Translations under genes and position numbers: made by a program
Shown here: piece by piece, positions 24,985-37,449 of the stretch
Layout: each line of letters begins with the position of its first letter
How positions within the stretch are numbered: position 1 is the stretch's first letter
Source: Didymodactylos carnosus
Lineage: Eukaryota; Rotifera; Eurotatoria; Philodinida; Philodinidae
Direction of reading: 5' to 3'
Length of the DNA: 64,000 nucleotides
Assembly: GCA_905250885.1 (NCBI GenBank)
Contig: CAJNOQ010000073.1
Coordinates: forward strand, 18,462-82,461
The notes under the pieces: generated by a model
Databases searched by the model: none
What the model saw: only the letters and a program-made list of their open reading frames with translations
What the model was told of the DNA's origin: nothing

Positions 24985-27199
24985 ATCTTTTTTATCGAAA
25001 ATTTTTGAAAAATTGTAAAATTATTGTGTCAAAAGACGAAAAAAGAAGAGAACGAGATAAACAACAAGCAAATAATAATTCAACAAAATAACTATATGAC
25101 TAGTAAATTTTCATATAAAAAAACAAAAACCAGGTCACTGTGGATTTAATCAAATGAATTAATACTCAAAGACATAATTCGAACAATAACAGGAATATTT
25201 AAGATATGAGATCATTTTAGTAAACAAATAAATATGAGCGTGTATGCTTGTATCTTAATAAATAAAATAATCACACCATCTAAAATAAGAAAAATAAATC
25301 AAGAACATGTCTCATGTTATGCGTCAACAGATTTGTTGTAAGAAGTGAGTAAGAAACGGTATGATAATAAAGAGTAAGATCTTTAATCATCGGAAACACA
25401 GCAAAAAGTCTTAATCAGAAAAGGAAGAAAATAAACAAGGTACGCAGTATAAACGAATAAATTTTGATTGAACACTTTAAAAAAAGTAAGAACAATAATC
25501 AAAACAAATAGACACTTTACTATCACATGGGAACACAACGAATAAACCAACATAGAAAAAGCGGACAGTTGCACACGTTCAGAATTAATTAATGATATTC
25601 TTCTTAACTTTTACAAACGGAGACTAATCAGACGTACACTTTTCTACTGATTACTAAGAAATAACAAAAAATCTTCTTTTATTTTTCAGTTTGAAACTCT
25701 CCCTTTCTCCATAAAACATCTTAACAGGAAGGGCATGGATACATCTTCTATACTTCAAACCAAGATAGTGCACGGGACGTACTAGTCACACACACTTCTT
25801 AATACATATGATTCTACTTTTCAATCTATATCGTTACATAGAGGCCAGAAGAAAATGTTTTCGGAAAAAAAATAAATAAATAAACAAATGTGGTTATCAT
25901 TTGATTTCATTACAATAACCGATACTTCCATATTTCTGAAATACCTTATATCAAGATAATAAATATAGAGGTCTATAAACAAACACTCCTAAGAATTAGA
26001 AACTATTTATATTACAAACAAATATGTCTTCATAGTTTTGTTTTTTTGAGTTGTAGAACATAATTTTGTTACGAGTGAAATTTTGTCTCAGTGGAAAAAA
26101 ATGGCTGAAATGTGGCTTGTTACATAAAGGTTAAGTAGGCGCAGAAATGGTGAATAAAACTGAAACACTCATGCAAAGCGAAAATGATGAATAAAATGGA
26201 TGAAAGAAAAGTTGTCTTTAATACAAAGATCACTGTTTATATCAAACAAAAGGGTTTCTAGATAAAGAGGCAAAACTGAAAAGTAAGTTTAAGCATTAAC
26301 AATTGACATTTTCATTGGTGTGTTGCATGTTGCAATCAGTGTCCCTTCTCAAACGTTCATGCAATTACATCGAGCTCTTTGTTTCTGATTTCGAAGATGT
26401 TAACGTAGTAAAATTTTAGGGATCGGTGATGTAATTTGATGATTGAGAACCATTAAGAAATGAGTTAGAGCTGATGATCAGTCATTCACATGTTAGCATT
26501 TGTCATCAAGGCTAAACAAAGTACTAGAGCTTTACAAGATGTTCAGACTAAAATTAGTTGGCAACTTTGAAAAGAGAATTATTATTTATAATTCGTTTGT
26601 AAAGTCCTCTTTTTCTCACGTAAAGTAAACTGATTTTAGAAAGCGAACCATCGGTGATTGAGGATTTAGACACTTCGCAACGTCACATATCAAAGTGATA
26701 GGCGATTATTTCAGTATTAGTCGATTTAGCGTTATTTATTACTTTGTATTTATGCTTTGTGCTCCTTTTTGTTTTGAGTTCTAAATCAAATTATCTTCTC
26801 TATAAACTGTTCCTTGAAGTCCATATGTTCCTCATTAAGAGTTTCATGAAATTCACGATAGGATTAACGCATTGTTTTCTTCAAATAAACCACAACACAC
26901 ATGTTATTCTACCTAAACTCAAAGTTTGCTCATACATTTTATCAGATAGTTATATTTTGAAAAAGTTTCAAGTAAAAATTTCTGTCTGTTAGTAATTTCG
27001 TGTATTAAAATACAGTTTTTTGCAATATTTACTTTTGCAAATAATCAATTGTTGAAACCATTCTCGAATATACAATAGCAAAAGAAAACATTAGATTTTT
27101 GTGAATTTTGATTGAAGGTTCCTGATATTTTTTACTTCTCTTTTTCAGATAATTTGTGTTAATAGTCCAATGGTTAATGAATTTTAAATAACATCGAAA
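24985..27199. other. Divergent intergenic region between Gq alpha and CDK11
   Basis: About 2.2 kb between the start codons of two divergently transcribed genes. It must contain both promoters and leaders. I see no exon chain, no clear inverted repeat and no recognisable core promoter. Frames such as 26744-26992 are AT-driven. Confidence 0.4.
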
Positions 27200-30100
27200 A
27201 TGATTAGTGAGTACACCTTTGTTTAGGTTGAGAAAGATATGTCCACTGTAAGAGTCTGTGCGAATTTGCTAAGAGTCATATAAATTGTTGAACCACTACG
27301 CAGATTTTTAAGCCTCTCTCACCTAATATTTGACCGTTTTCTTTCGGAGACTCCTGCTTAGAGTTTATAGTGAATAAAATGACAGAAAAATATGCAAATT
27401 TGAAATCTCCTCTTGGACAAATGCTGGTAAGCGGAAATTAGTGAAAAAATGTGAAGTTGAGGTTTTCCAAAGTTAGAAAAGACGAACTCTGCTGTCAAAA
27501 ATTTTGATGATGACTTATACCGTCTCAAACTCCTTACTTCTCACATATGACAGTTCAAAAATGATTAGGAAAAAATAAGAATCTCATATTTACTATGCTG
27601 AACACATTGCTAACTGCTGTTGATTGAATCTAAATAAAGAATTCTATTTTTAGACTATGAGAGTCTACTCTGACTAGTTTCGTTTTTTTTCTGTGACTTT
27701 TTGTTCATTTTGTTTTCAATGATTTAGAACATAAATCATCGTCTCGTTCTCATTCACGCGATCGTTCTCATTCGTCATCTCGACATCGACATCATCACGG
27801 TCACCATCATTCTCATCGAACCACAAAGCAAACACCACAACCGCCGCCTCTTGGTTCAAATCGAACAGTTATTTATGAAGAAGTTCCGATCGTCACTGCA
27901 CCTTCTATCGAAAAACGACGTCCAACTCATTTAAAATCATCTGTAATAACTACTGTCTCTACTAGTACATTACCTCCTCCAAAACGTGTTGTGGAATACT
28001 CATCTCCAACATCCAGTCGCAATTCTAATAGTAATAATTCAGGTTCATTTTATCGTCGACATCCAGAAACTCAAGATCCAGAACAACAAAGACATCATCA
28101 ACAAAGGATTAATTATGATATATATCATTCAGAAATAATAGACGATGAAGACATTGATGAAGACGACGGTGAACGATTTTCTCCTGCACCACCACCCGTT
28201 CAAACTTCAAAACACCACCATCGACAAAACGACAGTACGACAATCTCGAAAAAAACTAAACGACGCCATCAAAGTACGTAGAATTATCCAAGCGTTTCAA
28301 GATTGCAATTATTGAAGAAAGTCACAAAACCGCACTTTTGGACTACTACAACCTCGTTAAGTGTTATCTGCTTCTTTTTTTAAGGTTCAAGTGATCGATC
28401 AAAACGTCAGCGACAAGATGAACATCATTCGGAACCAGACGATGACGACGCAGAACAGCATACAGAGGATGAGAAAAAATCTTGGTCGAAGCAAAAAACA
28501 GAAGAAAATGATACTGAGATGCATGAAAATGAAGAAGAAGAAGATGATGAAGAAGAAGATATTCATGATCAATTATCATCACCAGAGAAGAAAGAAGTGA
28601 AAAAAGACAAATCACAACTACGAGAAAAACGTAAAAATGATATATTTATCTAATGATTTAACATGTAGATGATGAATGTCTTAGAATAAATTAGCATACC
28701 AAATTTTCTATTTTAACATAGTTCACAAGAACGTTTTTTGAAGCTCCCATTTGACACTCTAATGTACACATTAATTTATAGGAAGTAGGTGTTTCTTGTT
28801 TTCGAGATTTTACACTGGTTAATGCAAGAGGATCTATTATCTTTGTTTTAATTCAATCTTGCAATATTTTATACTATTTTTATATAATTATTTTTATTTG
28901 TTTTCTGTATACTTTAGTGTCAAGTAGCAGTCGATCCACTTCCGAACATGAGACAACACCTATTGAAGATAATGGTAGTAATGATAAACGGCAGCGTCAA
29001 TCGTCAAATGAACAACGCTCAAGATCAAGATCATCTGTCTCACATAGTTCTGGTATGTTCCTTTACAATTATACCTGAATAATTGTTATATAGTAGCTGA
29101 TTAGGGTACCTATTTATAAATACCTTCATTCATTTGACATTTATTTTAGACAATTCTCCTTCTACTGAACCTTTACCAGACCAACAACATCCGCATCGTA
29201 GTCGTTTTGATCATGATGAAGATGAAAAAGAAGAGGAGGGGCAGAGACGACATTCTCGAACTCATTCAAGTGATAACGACGATACATCCCCTGTGGAAAA
29301 AGCTCAAAAACGCCGTCATTCTTCTCCGCCAACACCTGATGAAATCGATGATGACGTTGAAGATGATGGAATAATAAAAGAAGAGTTTGAACCTAAAAAA
29401 CCGTCCTTACCATCTTACTATCCAGCCATACAAGGCTGTAGACGTGTTGAAGAATTCCAGTGTTTGAATCGAATTGAAGAAGGAACCTATGGAGTTGTAT
29501 TTAGAGCAAAAGAAACAAAAACCGGTAGGAAGTGAATGATACTAATAAAGATTATTGTCATTGTATGTATTCTTCTGTTTTAGGTGAAATAGTCGCTTTA
29601 AAACGTTTAAAAATGGAAAAAGAAAAAGAAGGTTTTCCAATAACATCATTAAGAGAAATCTGTTGTATATTAAAATCACAACATGAAAACGTCGTCACTG
29701 TTAGGGTACGCATCGCATTAACTATCATAAATAAAAAGTCTTCCATTGTCTTATGAATTTTCTAATTCTAGAATTATTTTTCAATTCTAATTTTTTTTCT
29801 GTTTTTTATCTCGAATAGGAAATTGTTGTTGGTAATGATATGAATCGTATATATATTGTTATGGAATATGTTGAACATGATTTGAAAAGTTTAATGACGT
29901 ATACGATGAAAAAACCATTCACACTAGGTTTGTACAAATGACACAAATGATAATGTTCAACACAGGCTAGTGGGAAGATTTACTTACTTAAAAAAGTTTT
30001 ATAATAAAAGTGATATTCAAATGACAATTTGTACGTTAGGGACGGAAATTTATTGTATGAAGCAGAAATAAGAGCCTAGTACTGCACTATCTAGCAGAAT

Positions 30101-31487
30101 TAATTACTTTGCTTTCAAAAATAGCTCCATTTTTTTTATTTTTCTAGGCGAAATAAAAACGTTAATGTTACAACTATTAGCCGGTGTAAATCATTTGCAT
30201 GATAACTGGATTGTTCATAGAGATTTAAAAACATCCAATTTATTACTAAGTAATAAAGGAATACTTAAGGTAAATAGTAACAATAAACTCTTACTGATTT
30301 GTTCTAACTTGGTTTTTTATTGTAGATTGGAGATTTTGGATTATCGCGAGAATATGGTTCTCCCTTAAAACCGTACACGCCTGTTGTCGTTACACTATGG
30401 TACAGAGCGCCTGAACTATTGCTTGGAGCTAAAGTATGTTTGCTCTCAGTATAAATAACTGGTTTAAATAGAAAAAAATTATACATTTTTCTAGGAATAT
30501 TCTACTCCAATCGATATTTGGTCAGTTGGTGGAATTTTTGGCGAATTATTGTTAATGTTAGTTGCTGTCGTACTTTAGTAGAAAATTTTGAACTTCTGAT
30601 TGGGTTTCTTTTTCTTTCAGGAAGCCATTGTTTCCAGGAAAGTCAGAAGTTGATCAACTGAACAGAATTTTTAAAGTAAGTTAACTCAAGTGAGAGTTTA
30701 ACGAGATATTGCATCATTAAGGATTTGATTAAAAGTTAGTAACAATTAAACTCACTCTCAACTCGACTTTTTTTTCAGGATCTGGGTACGCCAAATGAAA
30801 AAATTTGGCCTGATTATAATAACTTACCAAATACAAAAAAGACGACCTTTTCCAATTATCCCTACAATCGTTTAAGAGCAAGATTTGATAATTCATTATC
30901 CGAAAAAGGATTTGACTTGATTAACAAGTAAGACTTAAACTATTTTCGGTATTGATTTGTGCACGTGCTCAGACTTCGTTTTTGTTCAGATTTTTAACAT
31001 ATGATCCATCAAAACGTATTACAGCTGAATTAGCTCTTAAACACACGTATTTTGACGAATCTCCAAGACCCATAGAACCATCGATGTTTCCCACGTGGCC
31101 ATCGCGTAATGAAGAAAAAGATAAAATACCGGGACGAATGGGTACAAATAATGAACCAAAACCGCCGTCGGCGGGAAAAATGTATGAAAAATTACTGGTA
31201 TGTAAACAAAATAGAATTTGGTACCTTTCAAGTAAATTTTCATTAGAAATGTTTGACCTTAGGTTGTAGAATAAAAATTTTCTCATAAAAACAGATCAAA
31301 ATTTTTAAAAATAAACTATAAACTTTGCGAAAAACTCATCTCATTTTTTCTAGTCTAGTATACGCCATTGTTTCCTTGTTAAGAATCAGCGAAATTTTTG
31401 TTTCATTTTTTTTAGGGTGTCGATGAAGATATTAATTATCATTTATTACAACCCGAACAGTCAATTGGTTTTCAACTTCGAGGTTAA
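27200..31487 (+). CDS. CDK11: Cyclin-dependent kinase 11 (PITSLRE kinase)
   Basis: Fourteen exons: 27200-27206, 27728-28273, 28385-28630, 28918-29052, 29150-29524, 29584-29705, 29819-29927, 30148-30269, 30326-30433, 30495-30556, 30621-30675, 30779-30927, 30990-31197, 31416-31487. Phases close to 771 aa. Residues 1 to about 415 are a low-complexity region with Arg/Ser/His repeats ([14 protein letters not shown]) and acidic runs, as in CDK11. The kinase domain has EEGTYGVVF (glycine loop), [15 protein letters not shown], the cyclin-binding PITSLREI that names the family, [36 protein letters not shown] and LFPGKSE. CDK11 binds cyclin L and acts in splicing and transcription in the nucleus. The catalytic residues are intact. 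The first coding exon (ATGATTA) is inferred from phase and a strong GTGAGT donor, and is the least certain part; a nearby ATG exon at 27379 has the wrong phase. Confidence 0.95.
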
Positions 31488-33618
31488 GTATTGTACCCAC
31501 TATTATTTTTTGTATTTGTCATAGTTTCGATATATGTTTTTTGTTATATTTTGAAGTCAAAATTTTTGTCTTTTTCTGCAATTTCCGGTTTATGATGTAC
31601 AAACTTTCTTTTTCCGTGTAATATGATCACGTTTCTCTGTTTATTCTTTTTTCGTATGAATAATTGCGATGAATTATGAAACTTGTTTTTAAAAACAAAC
31701 AAGATATTGTATATATCCTGAAAACTATAATTAACAAAGAAATATTCAACATTTATTCACTTTCGATGTTATGTAGCATGAGCCTACTGGTATGAATGTA
31801 TGGAAAGAATTAAAAATCTATCTTTATTTTTAAAAGAAAATGATAATTCTGCATGATATATCTACATTTCTTCATATAATAGTTGAATTATCCTTCTTAA
31901 AACTCTCAGCATACTAAAAAATCAACCAATAGTTTCGCCGAGCAAAATAATAGAATAACTGCATTAGTACTGTGCTGCATTAGTACTATGCTGAGCATGC
32001 ATGATACTCATGTCACATTACTAAAGATATAAAACATGTATTAACGTATATTTTAATTAAATATGTATTATTTTAAGAAATAATAACCACAATCATCAGC
32101 TCAGGCTCTTCCATGATACTTTTTCTGTAGTTTCCAATACAGTAAAGATTTAACAACAGTGCCCGTCCATAAAGGCAGAAAAATCGGTGATATTTTAATT
32201 AATTACATTTTTATTGCTGTAATTCCTTCCATGCATCCTTACTATGTTTCTTGTATCATACTGTTCTTGCGATTGATTGTCAAAATCAATAATAGCTATT
32301 GCGGAAATCACTGTGCTATACCTTTGATATGTGCAGGTCACAAGCAAACAATTCAAGTCTTTCATAATACCAATATATTGTTATCAAAAGATCGATTGTC
32401 ACTTGGATGAAATCATAAAGTAGCCAATTACTAACAAAAGTTCCTAAAAAATCCAGAAAAACTGCTGTTAAGAATTCTTTCCAAAAAATTTTCCAGGATT
32501 CTCAACTAGAGATAGAATACTAAATTTTATTTGTTTCATGATAATCTTAGTGTACAAGGCCAACAAATTTCTTTCATTGATCGTTTGTTTGTTTAAGTAT
32601 AGAGCTTAATTGACATTTTAATTCAATAATAGTATTCAATAGTAGTATATAATAATATTTACTTCAATAAGTAAATTTTTGACGTATGATGTGGTTATTT
32701 GTGTTGAACAATATTATGAATATACTTTGACCGAATTTGTCAGTACTTTTGCATGCATAGTTGATGTTGCCAAAGTAATTCCAAAATGTATTTTTCTAAC
32801 TTGTCTAACTTCACAACGTCTACCCACAAATAGTTGCTATATTAATAAATTTACAAACTAAATCAACAGTTTTTTTAACTTTTCGATTAATGATAGACAT
32901 TCTGAATTAGTTGTCTAGTCAACTATAGAAATTGAAGAAAAGTAACGTATTTGGTCATATTTAGAAATTTGAAACTTGGTACCTTACTGTTTCGGAAGAG
33001 ACACCAAATTAATTATATTAACAATACGATACATTTTAAATATAGTAAACGTTTGTAATATGAGAATCTTTGTAAAATACTGGCAATTTTATAGTTTCAT
33101 TTGTTCGTGACATATCACGTAGATCACGATAATATTTACTTCTATTCAGTTTTTATAAGATGAACTTTAAAGCATGAAGAATGATTGTAACACATATGAA
33201 TAATATCTCATACAAATTACGGGCACAACAGATAAATCGGTAGTTTTTTTATTTTGTTTATGTCTCTGCTTCTTTGATTTTGTTTGTGAAAGACACACTC
33301 CCGAATTTTCTTCTCATAACCTATTTAATATTTTATTCTAAATCTACCAAAGAGAAATTTAACGGTGAAATGAAATGTTAGTTTATTGCACGATTATATC
33401 TGATGGAATTCTGCCGTTATAATGGATTGCGACTAGACCATTGTGCGCTTAAATTTTAGAAGAAATAGGTTTCGCTTAGAATGACAGAATATATGGATAG
33501 TTTCTGGCGAAAATAGTGCATAATTAAGTTGCTCGATCTTTTCCTCTGTTTGCTACGAGAACAATTTAAATCGCTACTGAATATCGAATTTTTGCTAGAA
33601 TACTCTCGTATTGTACTT
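31488..33618. other. Gene-free stretch after CDK11
   Basis: AT-rich, with a short direct duplication of GCATTAGTACT near 31961-31988. Frames at 32159-32410 and 32679-32861 lack motifs and splice partners. No gene is supported. Confidence 0.4.
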
Positions 33619-34213
33619 GCGAGGAAACGTTCCCAACTGCCAAATCGCTTTCGAGCCGAAATCTAGCTGACTATAGGTAGTCGAGTATGCTGATTCCGAA
33701 TATCAATATGAGACTGGCTGCTAGACCTCGAGAGACTGTTTTTTTTGGAAAACCAGTCTTTCAGAAACTCTAAAAAATAACCGAAACCTTTCTTAATAAG
33801 GCATGATTGTAGTTCGCAAATTTTTGATTAAAATGAGACATCTCCCAACTCTACACGACCTTTCTTTGCAAAGTTATAGAATTTACAAGGAAAGCCGTAA
33901 ATGTTCATTATTAGCTCAAAGCTGCAGAAATAAGAAGAAATTAATTTGGGCTTTTCTTGTAAATTCTATAACTTTGCAAAGAAAGGTCACGTAGAGTTGG
34001 GAGATGTTTCATTTTAATAAGAAATTTGCAGGCTACAATTATGTCTTATTAAGAAGGGCTTTGGTTATTTTTTAGAGTTTCTGTACAGAAAACAAGTCTC
34101 TCGAGGCCTAGCAGCCAGTCTCATGTTGATATTCGAAATCAGCATGGTCGACTACCTATAGTTCACTAGGTTTCGGCTCGAAAGCGATTTGGCAGTTTGA
34201 AACATTTCCTCGT
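33619..34213. mobile_element. Near-palindromic foldback element, ~595 bp
   Basis: The arm at about 33619-33900 pairs with about 33954-34213 over roughly 270 bp, with a loop of only about 55 bp. Shared blocks include CTGCCAAATCGCTTTCGAGC, AACTCTAAAAAATAACC and TTTGCAAAGTTATAGAATTT. The mismatches are scattered, giving roughly 85-90% arm identity by eye. The short open frame across the loop (33803-33994) is a by-product. It could be a foldback transposon; if transcribed, the RNA would form a long hairpin. Confidence 0.7.
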
Positions 34214-35502
34214 CAGTTGAATTTCTCACAACGGATCTATTGCATGTTAGGTTTTTATTGTGATTAATTTACGCTTTCTATGATAAATTCAGCAGTTGCA
34301 GCTTTAATGCTAACCATATGCGCTGAAGCATCAAGATTTTTGAAAATGTACGGTAGCTCAGTGACATTTTATCAACCATCCATTGCTTTTACTTCATTGA
34401 TTTGTTTGTGTTGCCTTGCTTGAAAACGAAATGCTTCATTCTCTGCTTCCCACAATCTGAGACAAACTATGTATTCCAAGTAAATAAGGACAAACACTAA
34501 TAGCAAATGTACTACTGAAATGAAAGGAAATTAGAAAACCAATAGTGCCACTAGCTACTGAAACTAGTAATATTAATTAACAGTGTGAGTATTCATATTT
34601 TTTTCTTGAGAAGAAATGCAACACATTTTTTAGATGATATAGTATGATATCATGTCGTATACTAAAGCTGGTGCCTATTTTTTCAATGACTGTAAAAGCA
34701 CACGCATTGTTGTAAGAAAATAGATACGATATATAGATATTTGTGTCTGTAGAAGTGTGGTGAATAGGAAAAGGTAAATGTTTCTCCCTTGTTTACTTAG
34801 GATGTTGATAGAAATATAATGTGATAATGAATTCATTTTTAAAGAGTTTGTATTAATGCGTTCGTCCTCTGCAGATATCGTCAAAACCACTTATTTAGTT
34901 CATTTACAAGTATTAATATAGCAATCAGATCGTTTCATTTTCTGATTTCGTCTCGATTCTTCCCTAATTACTCGTTCTCACTTTCGATGTCCCCTTTGAC
35001 GTTGTCTGATGTTACAAAGCCAATTAGAGACGAATCGAAAGGATACTTCATTTTCTTGCAAACTCTATAAGTATATTGCTGGTACCTACTATTCATAGTT
35101 ATAATTGATTTGATGAAATTTTTCTAAATTATTTTGAAAAAAAGAAAAACTATTGATGCAAGAAACGAAACGAAAAGCTACACAATTTTTGCAGTTATGG
35201 ATATAAAGTTCTTTATATAAAACAAATTTGTTATAAGAGGCTAGTTTGGGAAGGAAAACAAAATCATTACGTAATATAGTTTAGTCAGACAGAGTATATT
35301 TGATTAGTTAGTTCACTAGTGCTCTTCCAGACTATTTGCTGGAAACATTTTCCAAGTGTAGAAAATTCATTTTACGTTAGTAATCGGAGTATCTTATATT
35401 GTATCACTCAATTTAGTCATCACATTAATTACTGTTTTTTGTTCGATTTCTAGGTCATCAGGACACATTGCTACTTCATCATCTGACAGAAAATAGCCCA
35501 TA
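34214..35502. other. Gene-free stretch upstream of the claudin-like gene
   Basis: No exon chain is visible on either strand. The last few hundred bases presumably carry the promoter and leader of the 35503 gene; a possible leader acceptor TTTCTAG ends at 35454. Confidence 0.35.
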
Positions 35503-36054
35503 ATGGCTGTCGATCGTACAATTCGTATTTTAATAATTTCATGTGGTATATTGAGCTTAGTGTCTGTTATAATGTGTTTATACAGTATATCGACAGCCAA
35601 CTGGTATCATAGTTCGATACAACGTATTGGTCTATTTCATACATGTAATATAACAATATCAAAAACAGCTAAATGTGAGAAAAACATTTATGCGAATTCA
35701 AATCAATATTCGAACGATCCTGTCAATGGTGTTTATCAATTGACATACAATAAACGATTTCGTGGTAGTGGAGGATTAGCAATTGTCGCTGTAATATTTC
35801 AGATAGCCTCAATCATTCTAAGTATTTATGCATCAATTATTTTCCTGCCAAATCCATCTGTGACCTGTTGGATATTGCCAATTATACAATTTGTTGTGTC
35901 ATTATTCATGTTAGCTACGTTAAGTGAAGCATCCTATGGTATTAATATGAACGGGCAAAGTTCAAGTATTTATGAAGCAGCACTTGTTAGTACAATGGCT
36001 TCAACAATAGTGGCATCAATAGCAGCCGATAGAATTAATAAATTAAGCACATAG
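35503..36054 (+). CDS. Claudin/PMP22-fold four-helix membrane protein, 183 aa
   Basis: A single-exon gene. Hydrophobic segments lie at about residues 8-28 (ILIISCGILSLVSVIMCLY), 91-113 (GLAIVAVIFQIASIILSIY), 122-142 (CWILPIIQFVVSLFMLA) and 155-173. The first extracellular loop has W34, then GLF, then two cysteines about nine residues apart (HTC, then KCEKN), matching the W-GLW-C-C signature of the claudin/PMP22 superfamily. Members form or regulate cell junctions or act as membrane adaptors. I cannot place it in a specific subfamily, because clarins, TMEM proteins and invertebrate claudins share this outline. The ATG at 35503 follows CATA and gives helix 1 right after a short basic N-terminus. 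An AATAAA lies near 36078. Confidence 0.7.
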   Translation: MAVDRTIRILIISCGILSLVSVIMCLYSISTANWYHSSIQRIGLFHTCNITISKTAKCEKNIYANSNQYSNDPVNGVYQLTYNKRFRGSGGLAIVAVIFQIASIILSIYASIIFLPNPSVTCWILPIIQFVVSLFMLATLSEASYGINMNGQSSSIYEAALVSTMASTIVASIAADRINKLST

Positions 36055-36869
36055 AGAATTTTTGGTAATTGGAGAAAATAAATAATCTGTGTTATTATTA
36101 TTAATATATATAATACTTTTTTTTTTTTATCTCTGTATGCATAAGAATATAACGACAAGATAATCTGATTGCTCATTTGAATCTTAATATAAGATAATCT
36201 TTTAATGTATTAGTTTCGTCAAATACTGTGCCCCCCCTCCAAGTATGGTCAAAGAACTGTATGACATCCATTTCTCTAGCATGTATATACTGTCTAATAT
36301 GAAAAAACTAAAAATAGCGTAGATACGAAAAACAACAATGTATTAAAGCTATGCTAAATATGGATAGTTGATAGTTCTCATGTACCATCCCATAATCTCT
36401 GAAACTAAGCCAACACTTTAAATCGGAAAGAGTTAATCGCTCTGTTTTACTATGTGTGGTTTGACATTCATATTCGAAAACCAATTATAAGATCGAGGTT
36501 TTGAAATGAGAAAAAATATGAAATATCAAACGTCACAAAAAAAGCTCTTGCAACGTATTGTTTTCTTTATTTTTGCTGCTACAGCCTGAAAAAAGGTTTT
36601 CTGGAAGGCAAATAGATAATAAGAATGTAGGCCGTGCAAAGCTCCATCGATTCCTCTACTTTGGAAAATCTATCACTAATTTGCTTTATAGAAAACGAAA
36701 CGTATTGTAAACTGAGTATTGGAAGAAAAAAAAAGTACCATTTTTCAGGAGAACGACAGCACATCAAGAAAATCGAAAAGATTAAAACTAATGTAAGTTT
36801 GTACAGAATTGAGTGCTGTTCCAGAAAACGTCTTTTAGCAAAAAGGACGGAAGTCCGTTGAGTATCTTG
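36055..36869. other. Gene-free stretch
   Basis: 3' flank of the claudin-like gene, then AT-rich DNA. Frames at 36579-36861 overlap on opposite strands and lack motifs. No gene supported. Confidence 0.4.
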
Positions 36870-37447
36870 TTTTTTTTAACTTTATTTATTTAACGGCAAC
36901 AGCAAAAAATACAAAGATAAGAAGAGCAGGCAAATCGAAATAAAATCATTATATGCCTGGATGTATTCGACAAAATGAGACATTAATAAAACAGATAAGA
37001 GAGTAAAAAGAAAAAAATGAGAGATGGTGATGAGAGAGATAGAGAAATTTAAGTAATCAGAGAGAACTTCATCCATGTGACACTGTGTAAGAACAAACAA
37101 TACAAAAGCATCAAGTCAATCAAAGCGTTTAGTTGAACGAATATATTGAAGAATAAAATTAAATATTGATAGTAGGTCATTTCTATTCAATGTACAGATA
37201 GAGTGATGGTGGAGTAGTATGTGATCTAAAGTGATAGGGGAATTTATAATACCGCATATCTGTTGAAACATATCCTGTCGCTGCTCTTCATAATCAATAC
37301 ATTCCAAAAAGAAGTGTTTTACTGTTTCCTTATCAGCACCATAGTTACATACCGAGGACTGTGCTAAGACATGAGTGAAAAGAGGTGCATTTAACTGAGG
37401 AAAACTTAGTCTACAGCGTGTATGGTGAATTTCAAGAGAACGATCCT
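36870..37447 (-). mobile_element. 5'-truncated non-LTR retrotransposon (LINE) with poly-A tail
   Basis: The minus strand from 37447 to a stop at 37116 encodes the C-terminus of a reverse-transcriptase polyprotein: LEIHHTRCRLSFPQLNAPLF, then CNYGADKETVKHFFLEC. The C-x(n)-E-T-x-x-H-x(3-4)-C arrangement is the cysteine/histidine motif that follows RT in Jockey-like and related LINEs. After the stop come about 240 bp of 3'UTR ending AAATAAATAAAG and a run of A at 36877-36870. A stop codon lies just upstream of 37447, so the copy begins there, as expected from incomplete reverse transcription. It is dead but retains an open C-terminal frame. Confidence 0.8.
37116..37447 (-). pseudogene. LINE reverse transcriptase C-terminal fragment
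   Basis: About 110 codons of the polyprotein tail, in frame without stops, lacking all catalytic RT motifs. The frame is intact and this end could be recent. It contains the CNYGADKETVKHFFLECIDY block typical of the post-RT region. Confidence 0.75.
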
Positions 37448-37449
37448 AC

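Noticed and set aside
27379-27426. Alternative first exon for CDK11 ([16 protein letters not shown])
   Set aside because: It has a good GTAAGC donor but ends in phase 0, which would throw the next exon out of frame.
30969-31286. 105-codon minus-strand frame
   Set aside because: Exact shadow of CDK11 exon 13 on the other strand.
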